DNA of 25,785 nucleotides from CAMDWQ01 sp964497635 (GTDB lineage Bacteria > Omnitrophota > Gorgyraeia > 2-02-FULL-51-18): contig CAZCDB010000016.1 in assembly GCA_964497635.1 (NCBI GenBank), positions 1 to 25,785 of the forward strand, read 5' to 3'. The first letter of the stretch is position 1; every line of letters starts with the position of its first letter. Positions 8,706 to 16,925 of this stretch are shown here, piece by piece. Below the pieces are notes generated by a model that saw only the letters and a program-made list of their open reading frames with translations, was not told where the DNA came from and did not search any database. Made by a program: the position numbers and the translations under genes.

Positions 8706-11700
8706 TGCGGCTGCTGTTCTTGCGGAATCAACCACTCTTTGTATGGCTGCTATGGCTGCACTTTGTCCCGCAGCTGTCGTTGAACGGATCTGGCTATTTC
8801 TTTCATTGATAGCATTTTGCAAGGGTTCAATTGCTGATAAAATGATGCTTGCTAAAGCTTCGCGTGCGGAGGTGATCATGATTATACGGGCTTCACTTGC
8901 GGTGGCAATGGCAGAGTTACGCACCATTTCAGCTTGGTCGATTACATTGCGTAGAACGATACTTGCGTTTCTAAACGCCACATCGTAGGCCGCATCGACA
9001 ACAGCCTCTTCTCTGGCCAAAGCATCACGGATTGGATCACCGAGACCTTCTGGTAATCTTTGGAACACAATTTGCCGCTCGAGCCCCTCGGCCTCACCCG
9101 CAGCGGCGATGATTTGAGCGCTTAGAGATTTAAAGAGCTCATTTGCACCGGCACCAAATGCCAGACGTTCTCGTCGACGAATTTCATCTGCGGTGGCGTT
9201 GGCTTCAGATTCAACTTGAATAGCCGCCGTCCTAGTTTCCCTCAGGGCTTCATCGGCCGCTGTTATCGCTTGCCGAAAAGCTTGATTAGCAGCCGCCTCA
9301 GTTTCAAGGAAGGTTTGGTTCGCAGTTCGTATTCTTTCCCGGGCCGTTGCGAGTGTAGTTTCCAGGGGTGAGCTTGTGGATGGGTTGGCAGCTGTATTTT
9401 GCTCTAGGCGTCCGGCCGCGATAGCCTCTCTTAGCGTAGCGGCCCTGACCTGTGGTGAAAAGTCAATTCGGACCCCGGTTCTTGTGTTCCTATTTTCCCT
9501 GAATAATCGATCCACAGCTCTAGCATAGCCTGAAACTTTGAGCACTCCCCCCAAGGTAGCATCCGCTATTGCCCGAGCATTATTTTTTTCGTCCTCTGCG
9601 ACTGCATAGGCAATCGTCTCTTCTTGGAGAGCCACTTTACTAGCATTGTTACGGGCTGTACGAGCAGAATTTATGGTTTCGAGTGAAGTTTGGCGTGCCG
9701 ACTCTATGATGAGACGAGTAAACTGCTTCGCAGCTTCATAGGCTTCACGTGCCGCCGTTTTGGCTGGTCCATGAATTTCGCCTATGGCTTTTAATTCTAA
9801 ATTGTATTCAGCGGCGGTTCTGGCTACTTCTTCTAAATTTAGATTTCTTCCATTAGCCTCTATCAAGGCCAGGCGTCTTGCATGCTGGGCGTCGCTGGCG
9901 GCTACACGGGCTTCTCTGATGGCCTGATCTGTAGCTTGCAGAGCTGCTTGCAACGCTGCGTTGGCTTGACGCAGATATTCATTTGCGTCGCTTATGATCT
10001 GGTCTCGGACTTGGAGGGCAGTTTCTGTAATCATACCTAAAGCTCTTTCCGCTGCTGCCAATGATTCAAGTCGTATATTGTGCGCTAGCGCTCGAGCCTC
10101 ATCGCGTGCCGCTTGGGCTGCTTGATGGGCTGTTTTTTGAGCTTTGCGGGCGTCGGATTCAATCTGAGAGAAGAATCTGGGATTAATATCCTCTTCGCCA
10201 ACTGCAAGAAAGAGCTCTAGCGTTGCGTCTATAGCCGTGTTTTCAGCCACTACTGTTTCAGGAAGATCTCTTGAAATGAGTTGTTCCGTAGTGCGGATGG
10301 TTGGGTTGGCCCTGTTCGTAGCCTCATGGACTGCTCTAGTGGCGGCACCGGAGGCTATTTCGGTCGGAGTGAGAGGGGCGGGAACTCTTGTTCTCGCGGC
10401 TAATATTGCGGCGTTAACACTCGCCCTAGCTTCGGCCACTGCCGCTAAGAATCGGTTTCGGTTATCCTCGATCTGAGCATTGATTCTAGCTTCTCGGGCC
10501 CGACGCTCATTTTCAAGTCTTGCCAGAGTTCTTGCTACTCGAAATTGGGCTTCGGCCAATCTGGTTGCCTCGACTCGGCTTCTGGTTTCAAGTTCTTGAG
10601 AAGTAGCGTTTTCTAAAGCTGTCTCTGCCACAGCTCTATCATTATCTGTTGTAGCGTTCTGAACAGCCAATCTGGCTAGGTTTACAGATTCTATCGCTTC
10701 GCGTTGAGCTTCTCTGGCCGCATCGGCGGCTGTTCTAGCTGCTAATTCAGCCGGCCCAATTTGGTCGTTAGCAGACATTAAGTCTAAACGAAACAGTGGT
10801 TCTATGGGAAAAGCATTTGCGGGACGAACAGGAGCTGATGGGCTATAGGTTAGATTTACGGTTTCAGATAGGAGGATGTCCGGATTTTCCAGGCTAATTG
10901 TCCAGAAAGAACCATCCAAAACAAAGTCATAGCGTCTAATACTGTCATTAAAAGAAGTGAATGTCACTCGGGTAAAAGATGTAATTGGATCAAGGTTTCC
11001 GGGGAGTTTTTTTAAACCGTTAAAAAGAATGCGTCCATTTAACGGGGTCACATCAGGGTTATTTGCACCCCCTGAGATTACCGCCGTTATTGTTCCTGCG
11101 ATCGTAATCATTCCTGTTCCTGAAGGGCCAGAAACGATAGAATAAGACAGAGATTTCAGCCTACCCTCCGGTACGCTTCCTTGGGCTGTAAGGGTCACGG
11201 TACGGGAATAGTCAAAATTTAAATTTGGTGACACCTCCGCGACATAGCCTGGCCCTAGCTGTGTTTGAAGATTTTGAATGTAAGTCTGAACATTGGCGGG
11301 TATCGTTACTTCTATCAGTATGACGGTGCCAAGAGTAAAATCTAATTGACCTAGTCTGGATGGTATCAACGACAAGTCAATGTCCCAGAATTTACCCGCA
11401 TCGACAAAGCGATATCGATCACTTGCGAAACGATCGAATTCATTCCTATCGATATACCCAAGAGTAATTTGACTTAGTTTTGTGATGGGGTTTACATTCC
11501 CCGGAAGCAGGGCCAATCCGCGGTAAAGAGCCTCTCCATTAAAAGTAACATCTATTAGATTTGCGGAGGGGTTTGAGATCCCGTTGTTACGCTGCTTAAC
11601 CCCCTCCACGATGACTGCAACCGTGTTTTCTAAAACTCTAAAACTAGATCCTTCAAGGGATTGGACAGTATATCTCAAGCGTCTTATTTTACCCGTAGCT

Positions 11701-14700
11701 ATGGTAACGCCTGATTTAGCTTCAATCGTTACATCGATCTTCGTTGGGTCTACAGTAGACACTTGTAGTGTCACATTATATTCAGAACCAAACTGCTGCT
11801 GGATTTCACTGAGATAATTAGCGCGGGTTGAAGCTGTAGATGTTATTACAGGACTGGGTGCTGTAGGTGTCTGAGGTGTTGCTAGCTGTATCACGGGAAC
11901 AACTGGGGCTGTTGTTAGAGGTTGTGTGACTGTTGTGGGGGGTGTTACTTGGGGGGCTGCTGGTAAAACATTTTCCAAGCTATGACGCGCCAATAAAATG
12001 GCTTCCGCTAAAGCTTCTCTTGCAGAAGTGATAAGGGTTATTCGGGTATCCCTGGCGGCAGCAAGAGCAGATCTTTCTGCTGTTTGAGCAGCGGCAATTG
12101 CATTGCTAGCAGAGGCGCGCGCGTTTACACGTGCCGCATTGCGGGTCGTTTCGGCAGCGCGTAGCGCTGTGTTGAGATCATTCGATGCTTGTTGACGTGC
12201 ATTGATAGTGTCCCGCTCATTCAGAGGAGGAACCGAGGAAGAAATTGAAGCAAGAGTCGATTCATGTATTTCGTAAGGGTTTGTTGCCTCGAGCCCATAG
12301 GCCTCATCTATGGTGGCTAAGTTTTGGCTAAGAATGAGATTGGCTGCGTTGACGGTTTCAAGTCGAGTTTGATTGGCGGTATCCACAGCTTGTAGTGATT
12401 CGTTGTTGATGTGCACCATGGTTTCGCTGAAGTTTAGGTTTGCCTGCCGTATGGCTTCCTGGGCCACTGCAATCTCAGCATTAAAAGTATCTTGAAGATT
12501 TGTGGCGCGGGCGATGGTTTCGTTGGCTAATGTTGTAGCTAATCGCACTACTTGGTTGGCGACGTGATCTGCTCGTTCAGCTGGTGTGGGCGGAGCCGCA
12601 GTAAATATTTGAGCGTTTACACTTGCCCTTAAATCCTGAATTTGCCCTCTAATCTGTTCTAAGATGAACGCTCGATGAGCTTGTTGCGTAGCTATTTGAG
12701 CGTCTCGTAACCTTACAAAAGCAACGACTCGAGCGCTCTGGGTGCCCGACAACTCAGCTAAGCGTAAGTTTTCCGAGGCTATGTTTTCTTCGGCTCGAGC
12801 TCTCTCTAACAATCTAGCTAGGGTTTCGGTTGGGACAATGTTGGGGGTCGGTGGAGCAGTCTCCGATGAATTGGTGGTTGTCCCGCTATTTGAAACGGAG
12901 ACTAGCCGAGGGCTTAAGATGGATCCACCCGCCAAACTAATCACCCATGAAGAACCATCCAAAACAAAGTCATAGCGACCAATGCTATTATCAAAAGAAG
13001 GGAATGTAGCCCGGCTAAACGATATAATAGGGTCAGGGTTTCCAGGTAGCTTTTTTAAACCATTCAAAACAATCTCTTCGTTGAGCTGAGTGATGTCAGG
13101 GTTATCTGGGCCCCTTGAGATTACGGCTGTTATCGTTGCTGTCACGATTGTTGTTGTTCCGGTTCCTGAAGGGTTGAATGTTGCGGTGTAAGTCAAAGAT
13201 CTCAGCCTGCCCTCAGGCGCGTTTCCTTGGGCTTTAATGGTTATGTTATAGTTATCGTTGCTATTTAAGATTGGCGACACCGCCACGATATAGCTAGGAT
13301 CTACCTGGGTCTGAAGGTTTTGAATGTAAGATTGAACATGGGCGGGTATCGCTACTTCCGTTAGTGTGACGGCCCTAAGAGTTAAAGGCTGATTAGGTAT
13401 GTCCCTATAGAAAAGATTAATATTCCAGGCTTTATCGGCATCGAGAAAGCGATATTGATTGATATTGACCTGCCTAAGGCTAATTTGACTTAGGCGAGCA
13501 ATTGGATCTGTATTGCCGTCACTTGGAAGTAGGGCTAATCCACGGTAAATAGCCTCTCCGATGAAAACATCTGTAACTCCCCGCACAGTGATTTGAACGG
13601 TATTGGCAAGAACTGTGTAAGCTGCTCCTCCAATGGATTGGGCTATATACGTTAGACTTTTCACCTTTCCGTTAGCCACAACGATTTCCGGTTTGTTTCT
13701 AACCAGCACATTGATCTTTGTTGGATCCGTAGGGGACACTTGAAATGTCACATTATAATCAGAGCCAAATTGATCCTGGATTTGCTGAATGTAGCTTGTG
13801 CGGGCCATTTCAGGAGCTTGAGTGATGGGCTCTGTGTTGCGAACAACCTCAAGATCATTTCTAGCTTCCATCGCATTTCGAAGATTGGCCTCAACCGTGG
13901 GGTTGGAAATAGCTATTAAGAGAGGGTTTAAAGTGCGGCTACCTTCCCGACTAATCACCCACGAAGAACTATCTAAAACAAAGCCATAACGGTCAGTGCT
14001 GTTATTGATTGAAGTGAAAGTCGCTCGGCAAAACGATGCGATAGGATCAAGGTTTCCTGGTAGTTTTTTCAAACCGTTCAAAACAACTTCTTCATTCAAT
14101 TGAGTGATATCTAGTCTATTTGTACCCCCTGAGATTGTGGCAGCTATAGTTGCTGTCAGGATTGTCACTGCTCCAGCTTCTATAGGGTTGAAAACAGCAG
14201 TATAAGTCAGAGACCTCAACCTACCCTCTGGCGCATCTCCTTGAGCTGTAATGGTTACCTTATAGTCATTGCTGGGGTTTAAAGTTGGCGATACTGCCAC
14301 AAAATTGGGGCCTACCTGAGTTTGAAGATTTTGAATGTACGATTGGACATAGGCAGGTATTGGTGCTTCCGTTAGCGTGATAGTATTAAGAGTTGAGAGC
14401 TGACCTGGTCTGGATGCTGTGAATGAGAGATTGATGTCCCAGACTTTGCCGGCATCGAGAAAGCGATATTGATTGATACTGATATACAAAAGGCTAATTT
14501 GGCTGAGACGAGCGATTGGGTCCATATTTCTATCAATTGGAAGTAGGGCTAATGCACGGTATATGGCCTCTCCATTGAAAGTTAGCAAAACTCCTTGAAC
14601 AATGACGCTAATTGTATTCGTCAAAATTACGTAATTAGCACCTTCGATTGATTGGGCGGTGTACGTCAAACTCTTCACTCTCCCATTAGCCAAAATGACA

Positions 14701-16607
14701 TTCGGTTTGTTTCTAACTGTTACGTCGATCTTTGTTGGATCCACAGTGGACACCTGCAGCGTTACATCATAATCAGAGCCAAACTGTTGCTGGATTTGCT
14801 GGAGATAGCTGGCACGGGCCAATAATTCAGGCGTTTGAACAGTAGGCTCTGTGTTGCGAACAGCCTCCAGGTTTTGAGCGGTTTCAATAGGCGTATTGGC
14901 CCTATCTTGTGGAGCACGAGTTTCCTCTGGCGCCATAACCTGAACTTCAGTCGGTACTACGATGGGAGCCAAGATAGGCTCGCTAGGCGGTGACGGCACT
15001 GGAGTTAAAGTGGTATTTTGCACAACCACTGCTTCCCTAACTTGAGTTTCGGTTGGTGTAACATTAGGAGCCGGTGAAGCTGTCACTGATGGGACAACCG
15101 GAGATACAACCACTGTTTCTTGGACCGAAGAAACAGGCTCAGTCGGAGGCACCGGAGCCACCGCCGAGAGTGGGGTAGCGGTTGGAGGATTGCCTTGGCT
15201 ATCAAAATTGATCGTGGTAGTAGTTTTCTTGGAACCAGTAGCGGCAGCATAGACGTGAGAAACCTCTAGGACTCTGAATCCTGTGATTGGATCAAAGGTC
15301 GTTATTCTAAAGGGCCTTCCGGCTGCGTCAAATACATCTTCACGGATCTTAGTCCCTGTGATTGGATCAAAAGTGGTTGTGCTTAATTTCTTTCCGGTTT
15401 CGTCAAAAAGAGTCTCGGAAATCTTAACCCCTGTTGATGCAGAGAAGTCCGTCCTTCTAACTTCAATCTCAGCAGAATTAAACTCTTGCTCACGAGTCTT
15501 GGCTCCTGTGGTTGCATCAAAGGTGGTATTGCTCAATTTCTTTCCAGTCGCGTCAGATAGCCTCTCAGAAGTCCTGAATCCTGTTGATGCAGAGAAAGTA
15601 GTCCTTCTAATCTCAATCTCAGCGGCATTAAATTCTTTTTCTACGATTTTTATTCCTGTCGTTGCATCAAAAGTAGTGGAGCTTAATTTCTTTCCAGCCG
15701 CGTCAAATAAAGTCTCAGCGGTCTTCACACCTGTCGAATCTGAGAAATCAGTCCTTCGGGTCTCAAACCCAGCGGCATTAAACTCCTGTTCACGGGTTTT
15801 GACTCCTTCTAAAGAGAAGGTGGTCTTAATTTTCCCATTCTCGCTAAAGACTTCATCCGTTCGGATCTGAATACCCGAGGGGTGGTATTGAACTATCCTT
15901 TGGATAGTGGTTGTCCCATCACGAAAGAAAGTCTGGGTAGTTCTGATGCCTGAGGAATTAAATCTTTCATCCGATAGGTGGGCTCCGGACTCATTAAAGC
16001 TTTTCCGGCTTTTTATCTTATTAAGATCATTTGCCACCAAAACAGTTTCCGCCCTAACAACCTGGGTGTTCCCATGATAAGTGAAATCAGTAGCCTCCGT
16101 TCTTCTTGACGATCTGGAACCGTTAAAGAGAGAAAGACGCGTAACGCGATTTAAATTATCTAAGGAGCGCTCTTCAATCAAAAAGTTTGAGGAATTAAAA
16201 GTGCTCACCAGGACTGTGCCGTCAGGATTGCCGTATTGACGCGTCACTCTCCTGCCTTGAGAGTCCACAGATTCTTCGGTGGGACGAGGTGTCTGAGTCA
16301 CGGGGGTGGGGGTATTGTTTTGAACCAGATCAAGAACGGCATTTCTGTTTTCAATATTAGCGTTCGCATTCCCTAAAGCCTGGGACGACTCCCCGATAGG
16401 ACGGGCCACACCAAGCAGATCTTCACTTCGAACCTGAGTTGGGCTCACTTCATCGGCTATAGCGATCCCACTAAGATCGCTGCTCATCGGGGCTAGGAGC
16501 TGGGTAACTATTAGGAAGATTACTAACCAGGGGTTTACTCTGGGGTTCTTCTTTTGAATGACTTGGATGAATGCAAACCTAGATTTGCAAAATTTTTGGA
16601 TGCCCAT
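7812..16607 (-). CDS. Giant secreted repeat protein, 2,931 residues, function unknown
   Basis: I do not recognise a named family for the whole protein. Residues 1-51 form a signal peptide with a long basic n-region, a hydrophobic core (WLVIFLIVTQLLAPM) and a likely cut after AIA. The rest, in order: 25-residue YD/MORN-like repeats (about 130-475); a Pro/Thr/Val linker (476-596); domain copy 1 (597-887) and copy 2 (934-1223); an Ala-rich helical stalk (1262-1550); a Pro/Thr linker; domain copy 3 (1592-1905); a second stalk of about 700 residues (1938-2634); and a second YD/MORN-like module (2635-2931) that resembles the first and ends with the same FNNQGNP motif. Only two cysteines were noticed (C7 and one in copy 1). 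No transmembrane anchor, LPXTG or autotransporter barrel is visible. The start has a perfect AGGAGG at 16613-16618. An adhesin or surface-fibre role is inferred from architecture only. It is transcribed alone, opposite to both neighbours. Confidence 0.9.
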   Translation of the reverse strand: MGIQKFCKSRFAFIQVIQKKNPRVNPWLVIFLIVTQLLAPMSSDLSGIAIADEVSPTQVRSEDLLGVARPIGESSQALGNANANIENRNAVLDLVQNNTPTPVTQTPRPTEESVDSQGRRVTRQYGNPDGTVLVSTFNSSNFLIEERSLDNLNRVTRLSLFNGSRSSRRTEATDFTYHGNTQVVRAETVLVANDLNKIKSRKSFNESGAHLSDERFNSSGIRTTQTFFRDGTTTIQRIVQYHPSGIQIRTDEVFSENGKIKTTFSLEGVKTREQEFNAAGFETRRTDFSDSTGVKTAETLFDAAGKKLSSTTFDATTGIKIVEKEFNAAEIEIRRTTFSASTGFRTSERLSDATGKKLSNTTFDATTGAKTREQEFNSAEIEVRRTDFSASTGVKISETLFDETGKKLSTTTFDPITGTKIREDVFDAAGRPFRITTFDPITGFRVLEVSHVYAAATGSKKTTTTINFDSQGNPPTATPLSAVAPVPPTEPVSSVQETVVVSPVVPSVTASPAPNVTPTETQVREAVVVQNTTLTPVPSPPSEPILAPIVVPTEVQVMAPEETRAPQDRANTPIETAQNLEAVRNTEPTVQTPELLARASYLQQIQQQFGSDYDVTLQVSTVDPTKIDVTVRNKPNVILANGRVKSLTYTAQSIEGANYVILTNTISVIVQGVLLTFNGEAIYRALALLPIDRNMDPIARLSQISLLYISINQYRFLDAGKVWDINLSFTASRPGQLSTLNTITLTEAPIPAYVQSYIQNLQTQVGPNFVAVSPTLNPSNDYKVTITAQGDAPEGRLRSLTYTAVFNPIEAGAVTILTATIAATISGGTNRLDITQLNEEVVLNGLKKLPGNLDPIASFCRATFTSINNSTDRYGFVLDSSSWVISREGSRTLNPLLIAISNPTVEANLRNAMEARNDLEVVRNTEPITQAPEMARTSYIQQIQDQFGSDYNVTFQVSPTDPTKINVLVRNKPEIVVANGKVKSLTYIAQSIGGAAYTVLANTVQITVRGVTDVFIGEAIYRGLALLPSDGNTDPIARLSQISLRQVNINQYRFLDADKAWNINLFYRDIPNQPLTLRAVTLTEVAIPAHVQSYIQNLQTQVDPSYIVAVSPILNSNDNYNITIKAQGNAPEGRLRSLTYTATFNPSGTGTTTIVTATITAVISRGPDNPDITQLNEEIVLNGLKKLPGNPDPIISFSRATFPSFDNSIGRYDFVLDGSSWVISLAGGSILSPRLVSVSNSGTTTNSSETAPPTPNIVPTETLARLLERARAEENIASENLRLAELSGTQSARVVAFVRLRDAQIATQQAHRAFILEQIRGQIQDLRASVNAQIFTAAPPTPAERADHVANQVVRLATTLANETIARATNLQDTFNAEIAVAQEAIRQANLNFSETMVHINNESLQAVDTANQTRLETVNAANLILSQNLATIDEAYGLEATNPYEIHESTLASISSSVPPLNERDTINARQQASNDLNTALRAAETTRNAARVNARASASNAIAAAQTAERSALAAARDTRITLITSAREALAEAILLARHSLENVLPAAPQVTPPTTVTQPLTTAPVVPVIQLATPQTPTAPSPVITSTASTRANYLSEIQQQFGSEYNVTLQVSTVDPTKIDVTIEAKSGVTIATGKIRRLRYTVQSLEGSSFRVLENTVAVIVEGVKQRNNGISNPSANLIDVTFNGEALYRGLALLPGNVNPITKLSQITLGYIDRNEFDRFASDRYRFVDAGKFWDIDLSLIPSRLGQLDFTLGTVILIEVTIPANVQTYIQNLQTQLGPGYVAEVSPNLNFDYSRTVTLTAQGSVPEGRLKSLSYSIVSGPSGTGMITIAGTITAVISGGANNPDVTPLNGRILFNGLKKLPGNLDPITSFTRVTFTSFNDSIRRYDFVLDGSFWTISLENPDILLSETVNLTYSPSAPVRPANAFPIEPLFRLDLMSANDQIGPAELAARTAADAAREAQREAIESVNLARLAVQNATTDNDRAVAETALENATSQELETRSRVEATRLAEAQFRVARTLARLENERRAREARINAQIEDNRNRFLAAVAEARASVNAAILAARTRVPAPLTPTEIASGAATRAVHEATNRANPTIRTTEQLISRDLPETVVAENTAIDATLELFLAVGEEDINPRFFSQIESDARKAQKTAHQAAQAARDEARALAHNIRLESLAAAERALGMITETALQVRDQIISDANEYLRQANAALQAALQATDQAIREARVAASDAQHARRLALIEANGRNLNLEEVARTAAEYNLELKAIGEIHGPAKTAAREAYEAAKQFTRLIIESARQTSLETINSARTARNNASKVALQEETIAYAVAEDEKNNARAIADATLGGVLKVSGYARAVDRLFRENRNTRTGVRIDFSPQVRAATLREAIAAGRLEQNTAANPSTSSPLETTLATARERIRTANQTFLETEAAANQAFRQAITAADEALRETRTAAIQVESEANATADEIRRRERLAFGAGANELFKSLSAQIIAAAGEAEGLERQIVFQRLPEGLGDPIRDALAREEAVVDAAYDVAFRNASIVLRNVIDQAEMVRNSAIATASEARIIMITSAREALASIILSAIEPLQNAINERNSQIRSTTAAGQSAAIAAIQRVVDSARTAAASPIIYDDQNRPVLVKRFTRQGYLIDTVETQYHGNTNIASSIITNGYQGFRTILFQDTQGNPISSQRRDSVPGVNTTPIFNVSGFLTEQRTIDGFGRVVSRVLYDGQRTQTRTSVLEFTYHDTASRITRVISNEIILDSTTFIRQSVKNFSSAGVHLSTTTFNASGTRTAETFFRDGTTTIQSVVAFNLSGTRTTETFFRDGTTVAERIVRYNSAGTQIQTDEVFNENGGNVKTTFSSSGARTLEEEFERFGTTLRLLRSVTFSASTGLKMREIFYSYDSQNRQTSRTVNFNNQGNPR
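8706..10795 (-). other. Ala-rich helical stalk 2 of the giant protein (residues about 1938-2634)
   Basis: About 700 residues dominated by Ala, Arg, Glu, Thr and Asn (for example LAARTAADAAREAQREAIES). It is predicted to be a long helix or coiled coil with a few breaks, such as the stretch near RIDFSPQVRAATL. Near its end, MITSAREALASIILSAIEPL parallels the end of stalk 1, also at DNA level (GCTAAAGCTTC...GTGAT on the plus strand at about 8851 and 12008). Confidence 0.7.
10890..11830 (-). repeat. Duplicated domain, copy 3 (residues about 1592-1905)
   Basis: Third, most divergent copy, beginning RANYLSEIQQQFGSEYNV and ending near FVLDGSFWTISL. Half A has two insertions relative to copies 1 and 2, one around KQRNNGISNPSANLID and one around NEFDRFASDRYRF. 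It is separated from copy 2 by a helical stalk and a Pro/Thr linker. Confidence 0.85.
11955..12825 (-). other. Ala-rich helical stalk 1 of the giant protein (residues about 1262-1550)
   Basis: Low in Gly and Pro and rich in Ala, Arg, Glu, Asn and Thr, with long uninterrupted stretches such as RASASNAIAAAQTAERSALA. This suggests alpha-helix or coiled coil. It ends with ITSAREALAEAILLARHSL, which has a close relative in stalk 2. It is followed by a Pro/Thr/Val linker to copy 3. Confidence 0.7.
12935..13806 (-). repeat. Duplicated domain, copy 2 (residues about 934-1223)
   Basis: Second copy, beginning RTSYIQQIQDQFGSDYNV, with ALLPSDGNTDPIARLSQISL in half A and LNGLKKLPGNPDPI with RYDFVLDGSSWVISL in half B. 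Even the linker before it is shared with copy 1 (AVRNTEPTVQTPEL versus VVRNTEPITQAPEM), so copies 1 and 2 look like the most recent duplication. Confidence 0.85.
13945..14820 (-). repeat. Duplicated domain, copy 1 (giant protein residues about 597-887)
   Basis: First copy of a domain of about 290 residues, beginning RASYLQQIQQQFGSDYDV and ending near VLDSSSWVIS. It is itself a tandem pair. Half A carries GRVKSLTYTAQ, ALALLPIDRNMDPI, QYRFLDAGKVWDINL; half B carries GRLRSLTYTAV, LNGLKKLPGNLDPI, RYGFVLDSSSWVIS. This copy contains the only cysteine I noticed in the mature protein (FCRATF). Confidence 0.85.
15184..16225 (-). repeat. N-terminal YD/MORN-like 25-residue repeat module of the giant protein
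   Basis: Encodes residues about 130-475. The basic unit is 25 residues (75 nt), roughly xFDAAGxxxxxTTFDxxTGxx, and alternates in pairs so that DNA similarity recurs every 150 nt. The string TCAATTTCTTTCCAGYCGCG-like recurs with its preceding (G)ATCAAA at 15364, 15514 and 15664, and GTGATTGG recurs at 15283 and 15358, exactly 75 nt apart. The consensus resembles RHS/YD and YwqK (MORN-variant) repeats, but I cannot assign it to either. Confidence 0.8.
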
Positions 16608-16684
16608 TTAAGCCTCCTAATACGATATAACTTTTAAAAAGAACTTATTTATTAATACAATACACTAATATTTTATAAAATTCA

Positions 16685-16714
16685 ATAGTATGATAGTATT
16701 AGTACTATTAACAA
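16685..16714 (-). promoter_or_regulatory. Candidate promoter with spacer palindrome for the giant gene
   Basis: Read on the minus strand: TTGTTA (16714-16709), an 18-base spacer, then TACTAT (16690-16685; 5 of 6 to TATAAT). The spacer is filled by an inverted repeat, TGATAGTA-TTAG-TACTATTA (plus strand 16691-16710; 8 bp including one G-T). This is where a repressor or MerR-type activator could sit. A second candidate, TTGAAT-17-TATTGT (16685-16657), lies just downstream, so the true start point is uncertain. Confidence 0.4.
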
Positions 16715-16810
16715 ATAATTAACCGCGAAGAGTGTATAGGTGCTAGTCTTTGGGTGTGGAGATGAAATAATTTAAACCGTAACACGCCTATCAAGATATT
16801 CAATAGGTCA

Positions 16811-16840
16811 TTGAAGTAAAAAAACTTAAAAAATTATAAT
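16811..16840 (+). promoter_or_regulatory. Promoter of the lacD-type aldolase operon
   Basis: TTGAAG at 16811-16816, an 18-base spacer and a perfect TATAAT at 16835-16840 form a good sigma-70-type promoter. Transcription would start near 16847 and leave a leader of about 80 bases before the GTG at 16926. Confidence 0.65.
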
Positions 16841-16925
16841 TGTGTGAAGCTCAGAGAAGAGATAAAATGCAGGGACAATTTTTGTAGAGCTGATTAAGAA
16901 GTATTTAACAATAAAGGAGTATCCA

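Larger units (their letters stand above)
16608..16925. promoter_or_regulatory. AT-rich divergent promoter region between the giant gene and the aldolase operon
   Basis: This 318-base stretch has no gene. It holds the giant gene's Shine-Dalgarno (AGGAGG on the minus strand, 16613-16618) and its candidate promoter, a palindrome at 16691-16710, the aldolase promoter (16811-16840) and the aldolase Shine-Dalgarno (AAGGAG, 16914-16919). The roughly 100 bases between 16711 and 16810 hold only a weak long-range inverted pair (ATAGGTG near 16736, CGCCTAT near 16789), which I would not call structured. Confidence 0.7.

Noticed and set aside
10795..15184. CRISPR array or mobile element as the cause of the repeats
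   Set aside because: The repeats are in frame, protein-coding and diverged, with no short identical repeats, spacers, terminal inverted repeats or transposase.
15283..15870. A 195-residue plus-strand frame with repeats, antisense to the giant gene
   Set aside because: Its regularity (NFFPVAS, LNPVDAEK) mirrors the 75/150-nt repeats of the real minus-strand gene. It has no ribosome site and no recognisable fold.
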